Shown here piece after piece: positions 24,517 through 33,360 of a DNA stretch of 64,000 nucleotides. The notes below the pieces were generated by a model. The model did not search any database, was not told the origin of the DNA, and saw nothing but the letters and a program-made list of their open reading frames with translations. The stretch is taken from contig NZ_QGHA01000012.1 of NCBI RefSeq assembly GCF_003148845.1, forward strand, positions 59,263 to 123,262, given 5' to 3'. A program made the translations under genes and the position numbers. The DNA comes from Mucilaginibacter oryzae (GTDB taxonomy: Bacteria; Bacteroidota; Bacteroidia; Sphingobacteriales; Sphingobacteriaceae). How positions within the stretch are numbered: the stretch's first letter is position 1; each line of letters opens with the position of its first letter.

Positions 24517-26184
24517 ATGAAATTTAAACATCTGCTGTTCATATCAATCTCCTTAGCCGCCGTTTCGGTATCGGCACAAAAAAAGAAAACGATCACACCG
24601 GCCGCCCCGGCATCAGCATCAGTACCACGTCCAAAACTGGTTGTGGGTTTGGTGGTTGACCAAATGCGCTGGGACTACCTTTACCGCTATTATGACCGTT
24701 ACCAGTCGGGCGGTTTTAAACGGATGCTTAATGAGGGTTTCACCTGCGAGAACACCAATATCGATTATATTCCCACGGTAACCGCTGCCGGGCATAGCTG
24801 TATCTACACCGGTTCGGTACCTTCTATCCATGGTATTGCAGGTAATGATTTTATTGTTCAGGCTACAGGCAAATCAATGTATTGTACCGATGATAGTACC
24901 GTTGTGGCCGTTGGCAGCACTTCTAAGGCGGGCCAGATGTCGCCTCGTAATTTACTGGTTACTACCGTTACTGACGAATTGCGCCTGGCAACCAACTTCC
25001 GCTCAAAAGTTATTGGCATAGCCTTGAAAGATCGCGGCGGCATTTTACCTGCCGGGCACACCGCTAATGCAGCTTACTGGTTTGATGATGCCAGCGGCAA
25101 CTGGATCAGCAGCACCTACTATATGGCCGATCTGCCATCGTGGGTTAAAAAGTTCAACGATCAGAAAATTGCCGAAAAATACCTGAAGCAGGATTGGAAT
25201 ACGCTTTACCCGGTAAATACCTACCTGCAAAGCGCTGCCGATAACAGCCCTAAATATGAAGGTAAATACGCCGGAGCCGAAGCGCCAACCATGCCGGTTA
25301 AAACTTCTGAACTTTATAAAGGCCACGTAGGCCTGATCCGCTCAACACCTTATGGTAACACCATGACGCTTGATTTGGCTAAGGCGGCTATAGATGGCGA
25401 GCAGTTAGGAAAAAACACTGTTACCGATTTTTTAGCCGTGAGCCTTTCATCAACAGATTACATCGGGCACCAGTTCGGTCCTAACTCTGTTGAAGTGGAA
25501 GATACCTACCTGAGGCTTGACCGCGACCTGGCTTCATTTTTCGCTTATCTTGATGCAACCGTGGGCAAGGGCAATTACTCGGTATTTTTAAGTGCCGATC
25601 ACGGGGCGGCGCACAATGCCACCTTCCTAAAAGATCACCAGGTACCTGCCGGTATTTGGGATGATGCCGCGGCTCAGAAAGATATGAACGCCGTTTTGGC
25701 CGATAAATACAAGGTAAACAACCTGGTCATCAGCATGGATAATTACCAGGTAAACCTGAATAACATCGCCATAAAAAAAGCAGGCATCAGCGAAGAAGCT
25801 GTTAAAGCCGATTGTATCCAATACCTGCAAAAAGCGCCTGCCGTTGAGTACGCGGTAGATATGCAAAGGGCCAACGCGGCAAACATCCCCGAAGATTTAC
25901 GCACCCGTATCATTAACGGTTACAACGCTGAGCATAGCGGTGTGATACAAATTGTTTTAAAACCGGGTTGGTACTCGGGTCATGGCCAAACCGGCACTAC
26001 GCATGGCACCTGGAGCCCTTATGATACCCACATCCCGTTGGTATTTATGGGCTGGGGTATTAAACATGGCAGCCTTACCCGCCAAACGCACATGACCGAT
26101 ATTGCGGCTACGGTAGCATCGCTGCTGCACATACAGGAGCCTGATGGCTGCATTGGCAAAGTAATCAGCGAAGTTTTAAAATAA
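24517..26184 (+). CDS. pafA: PafA-like alkaline phosphatase
   Basis: About 555 residues from the ATG at 24517, which opens a signal peptide (MKFKHLLFISISLAAVSVSA); the ATG at 24478 adds 13 residues. Alkaline-phosphatase superfamily with Bacteroidota PafA features: LVVGLVVDQMRWDYLYR (metal Asp), PTVTAAGHSCIYTGSVPS with the nucleophile Thr, ALKDRGGILPAG with the Lys and Arg that mark monoesterases of this branch, SSTDYIGHQFGPNS, and FLSADHGAAHN with Asp-His metal ligands, then SGHGQTGTTHG. It should liberate phosphate from many monoesters in the periplasm irrespective of phosphate status. Confidence 0.88.
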   Translation: MKFKHLLFISISLAAVSVSAQKKKTITPAAPASASVPRPKLVVGLVVDQMRWDYLYRYYDRYQSGGFKRMLNEGFTCENTNIDYIPTVTAAGHSCIYTGSVPSIHGIAGNDFIVQATGKSMYCTDDSTVVAVGSTSKAGQMSPRNLLVTTVTDELRLATNFRSKVIGIALKDRGGILPAGHTANAAYWFDDASGNWISSTYYMADLPSWVKKFNDQKIAEKYLKQDWNTLYPVNTYLQSAADNSPKYEGKYAGAEAPTMPVKTSELYKGHVGLIRSTPYGNTMTLDLAKAAIDGEQLGKNTVTDFLAVSLSSTDYIGHQFGPNSVEVEDTYLRLDRDLASFFAYLDATVGKGNYSVFLSADHGAAHNATFLKDHQVPAGIWDDAAAQKDMNAVLADKYKVNNLVISMDNYQVNLNNIAIKKAGISEEAVKADCIQYLQKAPAVEYAVDMQRANAANIPEDLRTRIINGYNAEHSGVIQIVLKPGWYSGHGQTGTTHGTWSPYDTHIPLVFMGWGIKHGSLTRQTHMTDIAATVASLLHIQEPDGCIGKVISEVLK

Positions 26185-26223
26185 TGTTGAAATAATATTG
26201 ATCCCGGCGGTGCCGGTTTGGGT

Positions 26224-26260
26224 TAAAGTCCGAAAGATTCTTTGTAGTTTTTCGGACTTT
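26224..26260 (+). terminator. Hairpin after pafA
   Basis: AAAGTCCGAAA pairs with TTTTCGGACTTT across about 13 bases, then ATATTTTTGG. It separates the PafA gene from the thiE/tenI gene and probably works as an intrinsic terminator; the T-run is weak. Confidence 0.6.
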
Positions 26261-26290
26261 ATATTTTTGGCCGAATTTTTTGATTTAACA

Positions 26291-26917
26291 ATGAAAAAAT
26301 ACGTTTCTAAATTTCATTACCTCACGCATGATCTCCCCGGCTTTAGCCATATCCGGCAGGTACAGATGGCCTGCAGCGCCGGGGCAAACTGGATCCAGTA
26401 CCGTTGCCTTACCAAACCCGAAGATGAACTGGTTGATGAAATAAATGAGATAGCCGAAATTTGCGATGAATGGGGCGCAACCCTTATTATTGCCAACCAT
26501 TATGACCTGATTGACCGTGTGGACGCGCAGGGCGTACATATTGACGATATAGATGCCGATTTGCCTACCATCCGCAAGGTAATAGGTCAGGATAAAACCC
26601 TTGGCGTATCGGCAGCCAATATCAGCGAGGTGCTGAAACTGCAAAACACCGGCGTTGTTGATTATTTTACTTACGGCCCCTTTGCAACGGCTGTTAATGA
26701 CGGCGCCGATGACAAGCCAGCTCTCGGCTTTAGCGGTTATCGCGACCTGGAAAAACTAAACATCGGCATCCCGGTGATAGCGGTGGGAGGCATTCGGCCC
26801 GGAGATGTGGAAAACCTGCTCCAAACCGGTGTAAACGGCATAGCCATATCTTCGGCCATAATACAGGTTGCCAACCCGGCAGAAATGATAAAGGAGTTTT
26901 ACAGAAAACTTTATTAG
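26291..26917 (+). CDS. thiE: Thiamine phosphate synthase / TenI-like protein
   Basis: About 208 residues from the ATG at 26291 (MKKYVSKFHYLTHD); an ATG at 26198 would lie inside the terminator region. A TIM barrel of the ThiE/TenI family: WIQYRCLTKPEDEL, TLIIANHYDLIDRVDAQGVH, LGVSAANISEVLKL, VDYFTYGPFATAVNDGADD and VIAVGGIRPGDVENLLQTGV. ThiE joins HMP pyrophosphate and thiazole phosphate; TenI isomerises the thiazole. The canonical ThiE diphosphate motif is partly changed (here YRCLTKPED for YRxK), so TenI is a real alternative. It has no TPP riboswitch and no other thi genes beside it, but lies close to the thiamine-uptake genes. Confidence 0.78.
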   Translation: MKKYVSKFHYLTHDLPGFSHIRQVQMACSAGANWIQYRCLTKPEDELVDEINEIAEICDEWGATLIIANHYDLIDRVDAQGVHIDDIDADLPTIRKVIGQDKTLGVSAANISEVLKLQNTGVVDYFTYGPFATAVNDGADDKPALGFSGYRDLEKLNIGIPVIAVGGIRPGDVENLLQTGVNGIAISSAIIQVANPAEMIKEFYRKLY

Positions 26918-26942
26918 TGTTTGCTTAAAACCAAACGGTGTT

Positions 26943-28052
26943 TTAGTTCAGCGAGAGATCGGACCGGAGGGGGTAATGGTCTGACAGCTTCCTTTCGATC
27001 ACCTTATAGCTTAGTGTTTCAAACTGCGGGCTGGTCATGATATAGTCGATCTGATAATTAGGGAAATCGCCGTTATAGGTGCGCCCAAAACCCGAGCCTT
27101 TTTCCCTGAAAGCGTTGGTAAGGCCTTTGGCCATCTGGTTAACCGCGAAGGATGAAGGTGTATCATTAAAATCGCCGGCGATGATATAAGGATACGGGCA
27201 TTCTGCTGCATGGGCTTTAATTTTAAACACCTGTTCGCTGCGTTTCTGGAAAGCGAGCTTGAGCTTGGTACCCAGCCTTTTGGTAGCCTTCATATCGGTT
27301 TTACCTCTTTTTGATACGCTATCGAGGTATTTATAATCCTGGGGATTGAAGTTGATGGATTGCAGGTGGATGGCATAGTACCTGAAGGTTTTGCTGCCCT
27401 TTTTTACATCTACATATAAACACTGATTGCCCGAGCCCCGTTCGTCCGACAGGCGGATCATGCCGTGATTAATGATCGGGTATTTTGAAAAGATAGCCAT
27501 ACCGATAGCCTCGAGATAGTTAAAGTTAAACGGCTCGAAATAAAAATGGGTGGTTCCTAAAACTTTACAGATCGAATCGCGCATTTCGTACTCGCCCTTG
27601 TTGCGGGTAAAAAACTCTTCAAAACCAATAATGTCGGGCTGCTCGGTATTGATCAGTTCCAGGATATCATGCTTGGTTGGCACATCGTTGGCAAGGCCGA
27701 AGTGCTTAAAGTTATGCACATTGTAGGTCATCACGCGGATCACATCCAACCCGGGCGCTTTGGCAAAGTTTGAGCCGAAACGAAAACCGATGTTATTGGT
27801 AAGTACAGGCCACCCAATCAAAATGCTCACCAATGAAAATAAAAACTGCCAGCGTTTACGCAGCAGCCAGTACAGCATCATGATGCTATTGCAAAGTAAC
27901 AAAGGAGGGTAAGCCAGGCCAAAAAAAGCGATAAGCCAGCCCTTGCGCGGATCAACATATGGAGCCAGGTAACTGATAAGCAAAGCAATGCAAAAAAACA
28001 GGTTAATCCATAACAGGATCCTGCCAAATATGCTTTGCTTTTTTTTGATCAT
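26943..28052 (-). CDS. Endonuclease/exonuclease/phosphatase (EEP)-fold membrane protein
   Basis: 369 residues. Three N-terminal hydrophobic segments (LLWINLFFCIALLISYLAPY, WLIAFFGLAYPPLLLCNSIM and FLFSLVSILIGWPVL) precede a catalytic EEP domain: VMTYNVHNFKH, IIGFEEFF with Glu, YYAIHLQSIN, IIAGDFNDTPSSFA, YQIDYIMTSPQF and LSDHYPLRSDL. Metal and catalytic residues Glu, Asn, Asp and His are all present. It abuts the stop of the rhomboid gene with no gap. The family includes nucleases and lipid or sugar phosphodiesterases; the membrane anchor points to an envelope substrate, but the target is unknown. Confidence 0.82.
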   Translation of the reverse strand: MIKKKQSIFGRILLWINLFFCIALLISYLAPYVDPRKGWLIAFFGLAYPPLLLCNSIMMLYWLLRKRWQFLFSLVSILIGWPVLTNNIGFRFGSNFAKAPGLDVIRVMTYNVHNFKHFGLANDVPTKHDILELINTEQPDIIGFEEFFTRNKGEYEMRDSICKVLGTTHFYFEPFNFNYLEAIGMAIFSKYPIINHGMIRLSDERGSGNQCLYVDVKKGSKTFRYYAIHLQSINFNPQDYKYLDSVSKRGKTDMKATKRLGTKLKLAFQKRSEQVFKIKAHAAECPYPYIIAGDFNDTPSSFAVNQMAKGLTNAFREKGSGFGRTYNGDFPNYQIDYIMTSPQFETLSYKVIERKLSDHYPLRSDLSLN

Positions 28053-28928
28053 TTAATCCTGTTTACTTGCGCGTTTAAGGGTTTCCCGTTCCTGCCTGCT
28101 CAGGCTGTTATAGCCCGATTGCGAAATTTTATCCAGGATCCGGTCGATCTCGTCCTGGCGGGGATAACCGGATGAGCCGCTGCCCATATTATTTGATACA
28201 ACTTTTAGCTTAGGTTTCGGCTTAAATAGTTTAGCTATACCGCCAACCCAATCATTACCCTTTTGCAGTTGTTTAATGTAAATAAAACCCATTAGCGCGC
28301 CGCCAAGGTGCGCTATTTCGCCACCGGCGTTGCCGCCCATGATGCCTAAAAAGTCGATAACCAAAATAACAAATACAAGCCACTTTAATTTAACCGGACC
28401 AAATAATATGAGAGATATGGTATAGTCGGGTAACAGCGTGGCTGTAGCAACCACGATAGCCATCACACTGGCCGACGCGCCCACGATAGCGCTGTTATAA
28501 GCGGCATTTACACTGGTAAAAACGGGCAAAAGATTAAAAGCCAGTAAATAAAATAACGCTCCTGCAAGGCCTCCCATTATGTAAAGGCCAATGGTACGCT
28601 TGTTGCCAAGATACTCTTCAAATATCTGCCCCATCCAGTATAACCATAGCATATTAAATAAAATATGCAATATGCCTGAGTGCATGAACATATAAGTGAA
28701 CGGCGTCCAGAAACGAAACGGCAGCTCATGAAGATCAGCCGATAGGTTGATATATTTTTCGGCAAATAAACTAACCAGACTGACATGACCTTGCGGGGTT
28801 AGCATATACTCAAAAACTGCCGAAATGTTAATTGCCAGAAAAACAATAACATTAATGCTGATCAGTAGCCTGATATTATTACCTGAGCGTAATATTTTGT
28901 GCTGGATATTTTGCCAAAGAGTGCTCAT
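28053..28928 (-). CDS. Rhomboid intramembrane serine protease (longer, 291 residues)
   Basis: Six-helix rhomboid core with PFTYMFMHSGILHILFNMLW (conserved loop and N-terminal His/Asn site), a Ser nucleophile in VGASASVMAIVVATA, and the catalytic His in EIAHLGGALMGFIY. A cytosolic C-terminal tail (about 225-291) carries KLFKPKPKLKVVS and ends in a helix QSGYNSLSRQERETLKRAS, seen in many Bacteroidota rhomboids. It cleaves membrane proteins within the bilayer. Second rhomboid of a pair, 33 bases after the first, and directly before the EEP gene in the mutL operon. Confidence 0.9.
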   Translation of the reverse strand: MSTLWQNIQHKILRSGNNIRLLISINVIVFLAINISAVFEYMLTPQGHVSLVSLFAEKYINLSADLHELPFRFWTPFTYMFMHSGILHILFNMLWLYWMGQIFEEYLGNKRTIGLYIMGGLAGALFYLLAFNLLPVFTSVNAAYNSAIVGASASVMAIVVATATLLPDYTISLILFGPVKLKWLVFVILVIDFLGIMGGNAGGEIAHLGGALMGFIYIKQLQKGNDWVGGIAKLFKPKPKLKVVSNNMGSGSSGYPRQDEIDRILDKISQSGYNSLSRQERETLKRASKQD

Positions 28929-28961
28929 AATAAAGTGATATTACATGATAATTAAATGTAA

Positions 28962-29708
28962 TTAATAAAAACTGTTTGGCCGCTGAATGCGCCATATTTT
29001 AATCATTAAAAAGCCAATCAGCGCTCCGCCAAGATGCGCATAATGTGCTACCGAATCACCCGCCATAGGTTTTAACCCAAGGTATAATTCAAGTACGATG
29101 TAAACCGGGATGATATATTTAGCCTTGATAGGCACAGGGATAAATAGTATCATCAACTCCATGTTTGGGAACAGCATCCCAAACCCAACAAGTAAACCAA
29201 AGATAGCGCCGGAGGCGCCCACTGTAGGAGAATGGTATATGGCATACAATTTTGAACCTAATTCCTGCCCGTATGGAATAAAAGCAGATACATCTTCGCG
29301 ATTTGCGCTTACGTTAGCCATTGTAAAGCTTCCGGTTATGGCATGTACTTCATAGGCCTGTACCAGCATCTGGCAAACCATGGCACCTATGCCGCATATA
29401 AAGTAAAAATTGAAAAACTTTTTTGAGCCCAGTGAATACTCTAATATCGGTCCAAAAGAGAATAAAGCAAACATGTTAAAAATGATATGCTCTGGATGAT
29501 CGATGCCTGCATGCATAAACATGTAGCTAACAAAAGACCAGGGATGAAAATGTGGCGAATTAAAATAATATCCGCCAAGCCATTCGTACAAATCAACCCC
29601 AACCTTACCCAGGGTAAAGGTGGCTATAAACATAATAATATTAATAATCAGCAGGTTTTTAACAACCGGCGTGATATTGGCAAATGGCGATTGATTGTAT
29701 CCGTTCAT
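28962..29708 (-). CDS. Rhomboid intramembrane serine protease (shorter, 248 residues)
   Basis: Rhomboid signature: SFVSYMFMHAGIDHPEHIIF with the H-N or H-P-E-H variant of the N-site (the usual HxxxN is represented by HIIFNMFALFSFG), PTVGASGAIFGLLVGFGML with the nucleophile Ser, and SVAHYAHLGGALIGFLM with the His. Conserved WSFVSYMFMHAG loop is present. It follows mutL by 24 bases and precedes the other rhomboid by 33, so mutL and both proteases are probably co-transcribed. There is no C-terminal tail, unlike its neighbour. Confidence 0.9.
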   Translation of the reverse strand: MNGYNQSPFANITPVVKNLLIINIIMFIATFTLGKVGVDLYEWLGGYYFNSPHFHPWSFVSYMFMHAGIDHPEHIIFNMFALFSFGPILEYSLGSKKFFNFYFICGIGAMVCQMLVQAYEVHAITGSFTMANVSANREDVSAFIPYGQELGSKLYAIYHSPTVGASGAIFGLLVGFGMLFPNMELMILFIPVPIKAKYIIPVYIVLELYLGLKPMAGDSVAHYAHLGGALIGFLMIKIWRIQRPNSFY

Positions 29709-29732
29709 ATATAAAATTTAGCCTTGCTGGGG

Positions 29733-31598
29733 CTATTTTTCAAAGCGTTCCATTAATTCGTTCATGGTAAAAGTACTGATCACCGGTTTGCCGTTCAGGG
29801 CCTGGTTGGGCGACTGGCAGGCAAAAAGTTGGTCTATCAGCTGGTTCATTTCCTCTAATGATAATTTAGTGCCTGTTTTAATGGCGCCGTTACGGGCCAG
29901 TGAACGGGCAAGGTTATCACGTTTATCTAATTTAAGGATGGCCATATTGTTTTTAAAACCTTCCAATAAATGTTCAAGCAGTTCGTGTTCACCTACGTTG
30001 TTCAGCTCGGCAGGGATCCCTTCAACCACCACGGTATTTTTACCAAACTCGCGGATATCAAAACCCAGCGCGCGGATATCCGGCAGCAGCTCCTTCAATA
30101 ACTCAAAATCACTACCGTTTAGTGTTACCGATTGCGGGAATAAGCTTTGCTGGCTCACGCCCGAGTGGTTTTGCAATTGCTGCAAAAAACGTTCGTACAA
30201 AATCCGCTCATGGGCGGCCTGCTGGTTAATGAGCATAAAGCCTGATTTGATCTGCGAGAGAATAAACCGGTTATGGATCTGGAACAACTGCGCCTCGCTC
30301 GGCTTGCTTACCTCCTGCTCCTCAACCGAAATCGTTTTCTCCTCATGAATTTCATGCTGAAAAAGCGTTTCCTTTTTGCTGATCTCGTACAGCGTATCCC
30401 AGTTTTGCGGAATCGACTCCTTGCGGTAACCGCCGCCTGATGTATCCCTCAAAAAAGGATGATCCTGTTTAGGCTTGCTTTCGGTAGTGGCAAACGGGTT
30501 AAAGTTCGGGTTGAAAGATATGGTGGGCGCAATAATCTCTTCGAGCGGTTTTGGGGTGATCAGATGTTCGATGCTGTTTTCCTGGTCGAAATCTAAAGTA
30601 GGCGTGATGTTGTACTTACCCAACGAACGTTTTACCGCCGAGCGGATGATGGCATAAATGGCCTTCTCGTCCTGGTACTTGATCTCGGTTTTGGTGGGGT
30701 GCACGTTAATATCAATTTTTGAGGGGTCGATATCGATAAACAGCACATAAAACGGGAAGCAATCATCCGGCAGCAACTCCTCAAACGCGGTAGTTACGGC
30801 ATGGTTAAGGTAATTATCGCGGATAAAGCGGTTGTTTACAAAAAAGAACTGCTCGCCGCGGGTTTTTCGGGCAAACTCGGGCTTGCCAACAAAACCACGC
30901 AATTTGATGATGGTGGTATCTTCCTCGACAGGCACCAGTCGCTGGTTATAATTGGCGCCAAACAGGTGTACAATACGTTGCTTAAGCGCGGCAGCAGGCA
31001 GGTGGTACACCTCCTGGCTGTCATGGTGCAGCGTAAAAAAGATCTGTGGATGCGCCAGGGCCACACGCTGAAACTCGTCAATAATGTGGCGCATCTCTAC
31101 CGGGTTACTTTTTAAAAAGTTACGGCGGGCGGGGGTATTATAAAACAGGTTTTTTACCGAGATAGAGGTGCCGGTGGGTGCCGAACAAGGATCCTGGCTG
31201 ACCACTTCCGAACCTTCAATAACAATACAGGTACCCAGTTCATCTTCATGGCGGCGGGTTTTTAACTCCACATGCGCAATAGCCGCGATAGAAGCCATGG
31301 CCTCGCCCCTGAAACCCATGGTGCGGATGGCAAAAAGGTCATCTGCCTTGCGTATTTTAGAGGTAGCATGGCGCTCAAAGCACATGCGGGCATCGGTAAG
31401 GCTCATTCCACAGCCGTTGTCAATAACCTGGATCAGCGCTTTACCGGCATCTTTAATAATCAGCTGTATTTTATCAGCACCTGCGTCAATAGCGTTCTCC
31501 ACCAACTCTTTTACCGCCGACGCCGGTCGCTGAACTACTTCACCCGCGGCAATCTGGTTGGCAACGGCATCCGGTAAAAGCTGTATAATATCTGACAT
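29733..31598 (-). CDS. mutL: DNA mismatch repair protein MutL
   Basis: 621 residues. The N-terminal GHKL ATPase has KELVENAIDAGADKI, DNGCGMSLTDA and GFRGEAMASI, followed by the KLRGF...VNNRFIRD region of the second subdomain. The C-terminal dimerisation domain contains LINQQAAHERILYERFL, which matches the position of the endonuclease motif DQHA(X)2E(X)4E but with Asn for Asp and Gln for His, and ends with SPNQALNGKPVISTF in place of the CPHGRP site. Endonuclease activity is therefore doubtful. It leads an unusual operon with two rhomboids and an EEP protein. Confidence 0.95.
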   Translation of the reverse strand: MSDIIQLLPDAVANQIAAGEVVQRPASAVKELVENAIDAGADKIQLIIKDAGKALIQVIDNGCGMSLTDARMCFERHATSKIRKADDLFAIRTMGFRGEAMASIAAIAHVELKTRRHEDELGTCIVIEGSEVVSQDPCSAPTGTSISVKNLFYNTPARRNFLKSNPVEMRHIIDEFQRVALAHPQIFFTLHHDSQEVYHLPAAALKQRIVHLFGANYNQRLVPVEEDTTIIKLRGFVGKPEFARKTRGEQFFFVNNRFIRDNYLNHAVTTAFEELLPDDCFPFYVLFIDIDPSKIDINVHPTKTEIKYQDEKAIYAIIRSAVKRSLGKYNITPTLDFDQENSIEHLITPKPLEEIIAPTISFNPNFNPFATTESKPKQDHPFLRDTSGGGYRKESIPQNWDTLYEISKKETLFQHEIHEEKTISVEEQEVSKPSEAQLFQIHNRFILSQIKSGFMLINQQAAHERILYERFLQQLQNHSGVSQQSLFPQSVTLNGSDFELLKELLPDIRALGFDIREFGKNTVVVEGIPAELNNVGEHELLEHLLEGFKNNMAILKLDKRDNLARSLARNGAIKTGTKLSLEEMNQLIDQLFACQSPNQALNGKPVISTFTMNELMERFEK

Positions 31599-31728
31599 CT
31601 AAACTAATTTCCCTTCAATTTCTATTTCGATGCTAAATTAAATATTTGATGGCATAACTTTATGATTAGATAGTTGTATATACCTTTGCACCTTGATACA
31701 ATTACAATAAATATACAATTGCTTTAAC

Positions 31729-33360
31729 ATGAAGAAACTATTGCCCGCGCTGCTTTTGTTGGCGGCTGCCTGCAAACAAAAAGAATATAATGCCGATATG
31801 CTGGTGAAAAACGCGGTTGTTTATACCGTAGACAGTAATTTTACAACAGCCGGTGCATTTGTGGTTAGCGGAGGGAAAATACTTGCAGTAGGAAGCGCCG
31901 ATAGTTTGGAACAAAAATACAACGCACGCGAGGTGCTTGACGCGCAGGGCGCAGCCGTATACCCCGGTTTTATTGACGCACACGCCCATTTTTATGAATA
32001 TGGCATGGGCCTGCAGCAGGTTAACCTGGTAGGCACACAAAGCTGGTCCCAAATTGTAGATTCGGTAAAGGTTTATGCCGAACGCAATACCGATGGCTGG
32101 ATTATTGGCAATGGCTGGGACCAGAACGACTGGACCGATAAACACTTTCCCGATAAGGCCAAACTCGATTCATTGTTCCCCATGCGCCCGGTGCTGCTAA
32201 GCCGGGTTGACGGCCATGCCGCCATAGCTAACCAGGCCGCCCTCAACATTGCAGGGGTTAAGCCCGGCCAAACCATTGTTGGCGGCGAAATTGAAACCCG
32301 TAACGGCAAACTTACCGGCGTACTGGTTGATAACGCGGTAGGCATAGTTACCCGCAAAATTCCGGAACCTACACCGGCCATGGTTGATACCGCTTTGCTT
32401 TCGGCACAAAAAAACTGCTTTGCTGTGGGGCTTACCACGGTTGATGACTGCGGCTTGCCATACCCTATGGTAAACATTATTAACGAACTACAGCACAAAG
32501 GCGACCTCAAAATGCGCCTATATGTAATGCTTGCCGACAGGGCAGAAAATTATGAATACCTGTTTAAGAAAGGCGCCATTAAAACACCCGGCCTTAATGT
32601 ACGCTCGTTTAAGGTTTATGCCGATGGCGCGCTTGGTTCGCGCGGTGCCTGCCTGCTAAAACCTTATTCCGATTCGGCCAAATGGAGCGGTTTTTTATTG
32701 AGTAACCCTAAACATTTTGAAGAAATAGCGCCCAAAATTGCCGCGCACGGTTTCCAGATGTGTACGCATGCCATCGGCGATTCGGCGGTACGCACCATGC
32801 TTAAAATCTATGCAGCCAACCTTAAAGGTAAAAACAACCTGCGCTGGCGGATAGAACATTCGCAGGTTGTATCGCCCGAAGATTTGGCGCTGTTTGGCAG
32901 GTACAGCATAGTTCCGTCGGTGCAACCCACCCACGCCACATCAGATATGTACTGGGCCGGTAAGCGCCTGGGCAAAGAGCGCCTGAAAACCGCCTACGCT
33001 TACAAGCAATTGCTTGACCAGAACGGCTGGCTGCCTTTGGGGACCGATTTCCCGGTAGAAAACATTAACCCGCTTTACACGTTTTATGCAGCGGTTGAAC
33101 GTAAGGATTTGAAGGGTTTCCCTGCCGTCGGCTTCCAGAAAGAAAACGCCCTGAGCCGTACCGAGGCGCTGAAGGGCATGACCATCTGGGCCGCCAAAGC
33201 CAATTTTGAAGAGAAGGAAAAAGGCAGCATCGAACCCGGCAAATATGCTGATTTTGTGATCCTCGACAGGGATATCATGAAAGTAAAAGGCAGCCAGATA
33301 CCAACAACCAAAGTAACCAAAACTTATATAAACGGAGTTAAAGTATATGATAAAAAATAA
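31729..33360 (+). CDS. Amidohydrolase (YtcJ-like), lipoprotein
   Basis: 543 residues with a lipoprotein signal (MKKLLPALLLLAAACKQ; Cys about 15). The amidohydrolase barrel shows YPGFIDAHAHFYEYG (metal-binding HxH), VYADGALGSRGACLLKPY, QMCTHAIGDSAVRTML and PLGTDFPVENINPL with the final metal-binding Asp; KTYINGVKVYDKK closes the beta sandwich. This is the amidohydrolase-3 / YtcJ-like branch, hydrolysing amide, ester or imide bonds of unknown substrates, here probably tethered in the periplasm. The next gene begins 14 bases before its stop, so the two are translationally coupled. Confidence 0.88.
   Translation: MKKLLPALLLLAAACKQKEYNADMLVKNAVVYTVDSNFTTAGAFVVSGGKILAVGSADSLEQKYNAREVLDAQGAAVYPGFIDAHAHFYEYGMGLQQVNLVGTQSWSQIVDSVKVYAERNTDGWIIGNGWDQNDWTDKHFPDKAKLDSLFPMRPVLLSRVDGHAAIANQAALNIAGVKPGQTIVGGEIETRNGKLTGVLVDNAVGIVTRKIPEPTPAMVDTALLSAQKNCFAVGLTTVDDCGLPYPMVNIINELQHKGDLKMRLYVMLADRAENYEYLFKKGAIKTPGLNVRSFKVYADGALGSRGACLLKPYSDSAKWSGFLLSNPKHFEEIAPKIAAHGFQMCTHAIGDSAVRTMLKIYAANLKGKNNLRWRIEHSQVVSPEDLALFGRYSIVPSVQPTHATSDMYWAGKRLGKERLKTAYAYKQLLDQNGWLPLGTDFPVENINPLYTFYAAVERKDLKGFPAVGFQKENALSRTEALKGMTIWAAKANFEEKEKGSIEPGKYADFVILDRDIMKVKGSQIPTTKVTKTYINGVKVYDKK

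Noticed and set aside
29764..30348. Long plus-strand ORF opposite mutL
   Set aside because: Ser/Cys/Asn-rich shadow of mutL, whose domains are all recognisable on the minus strand.
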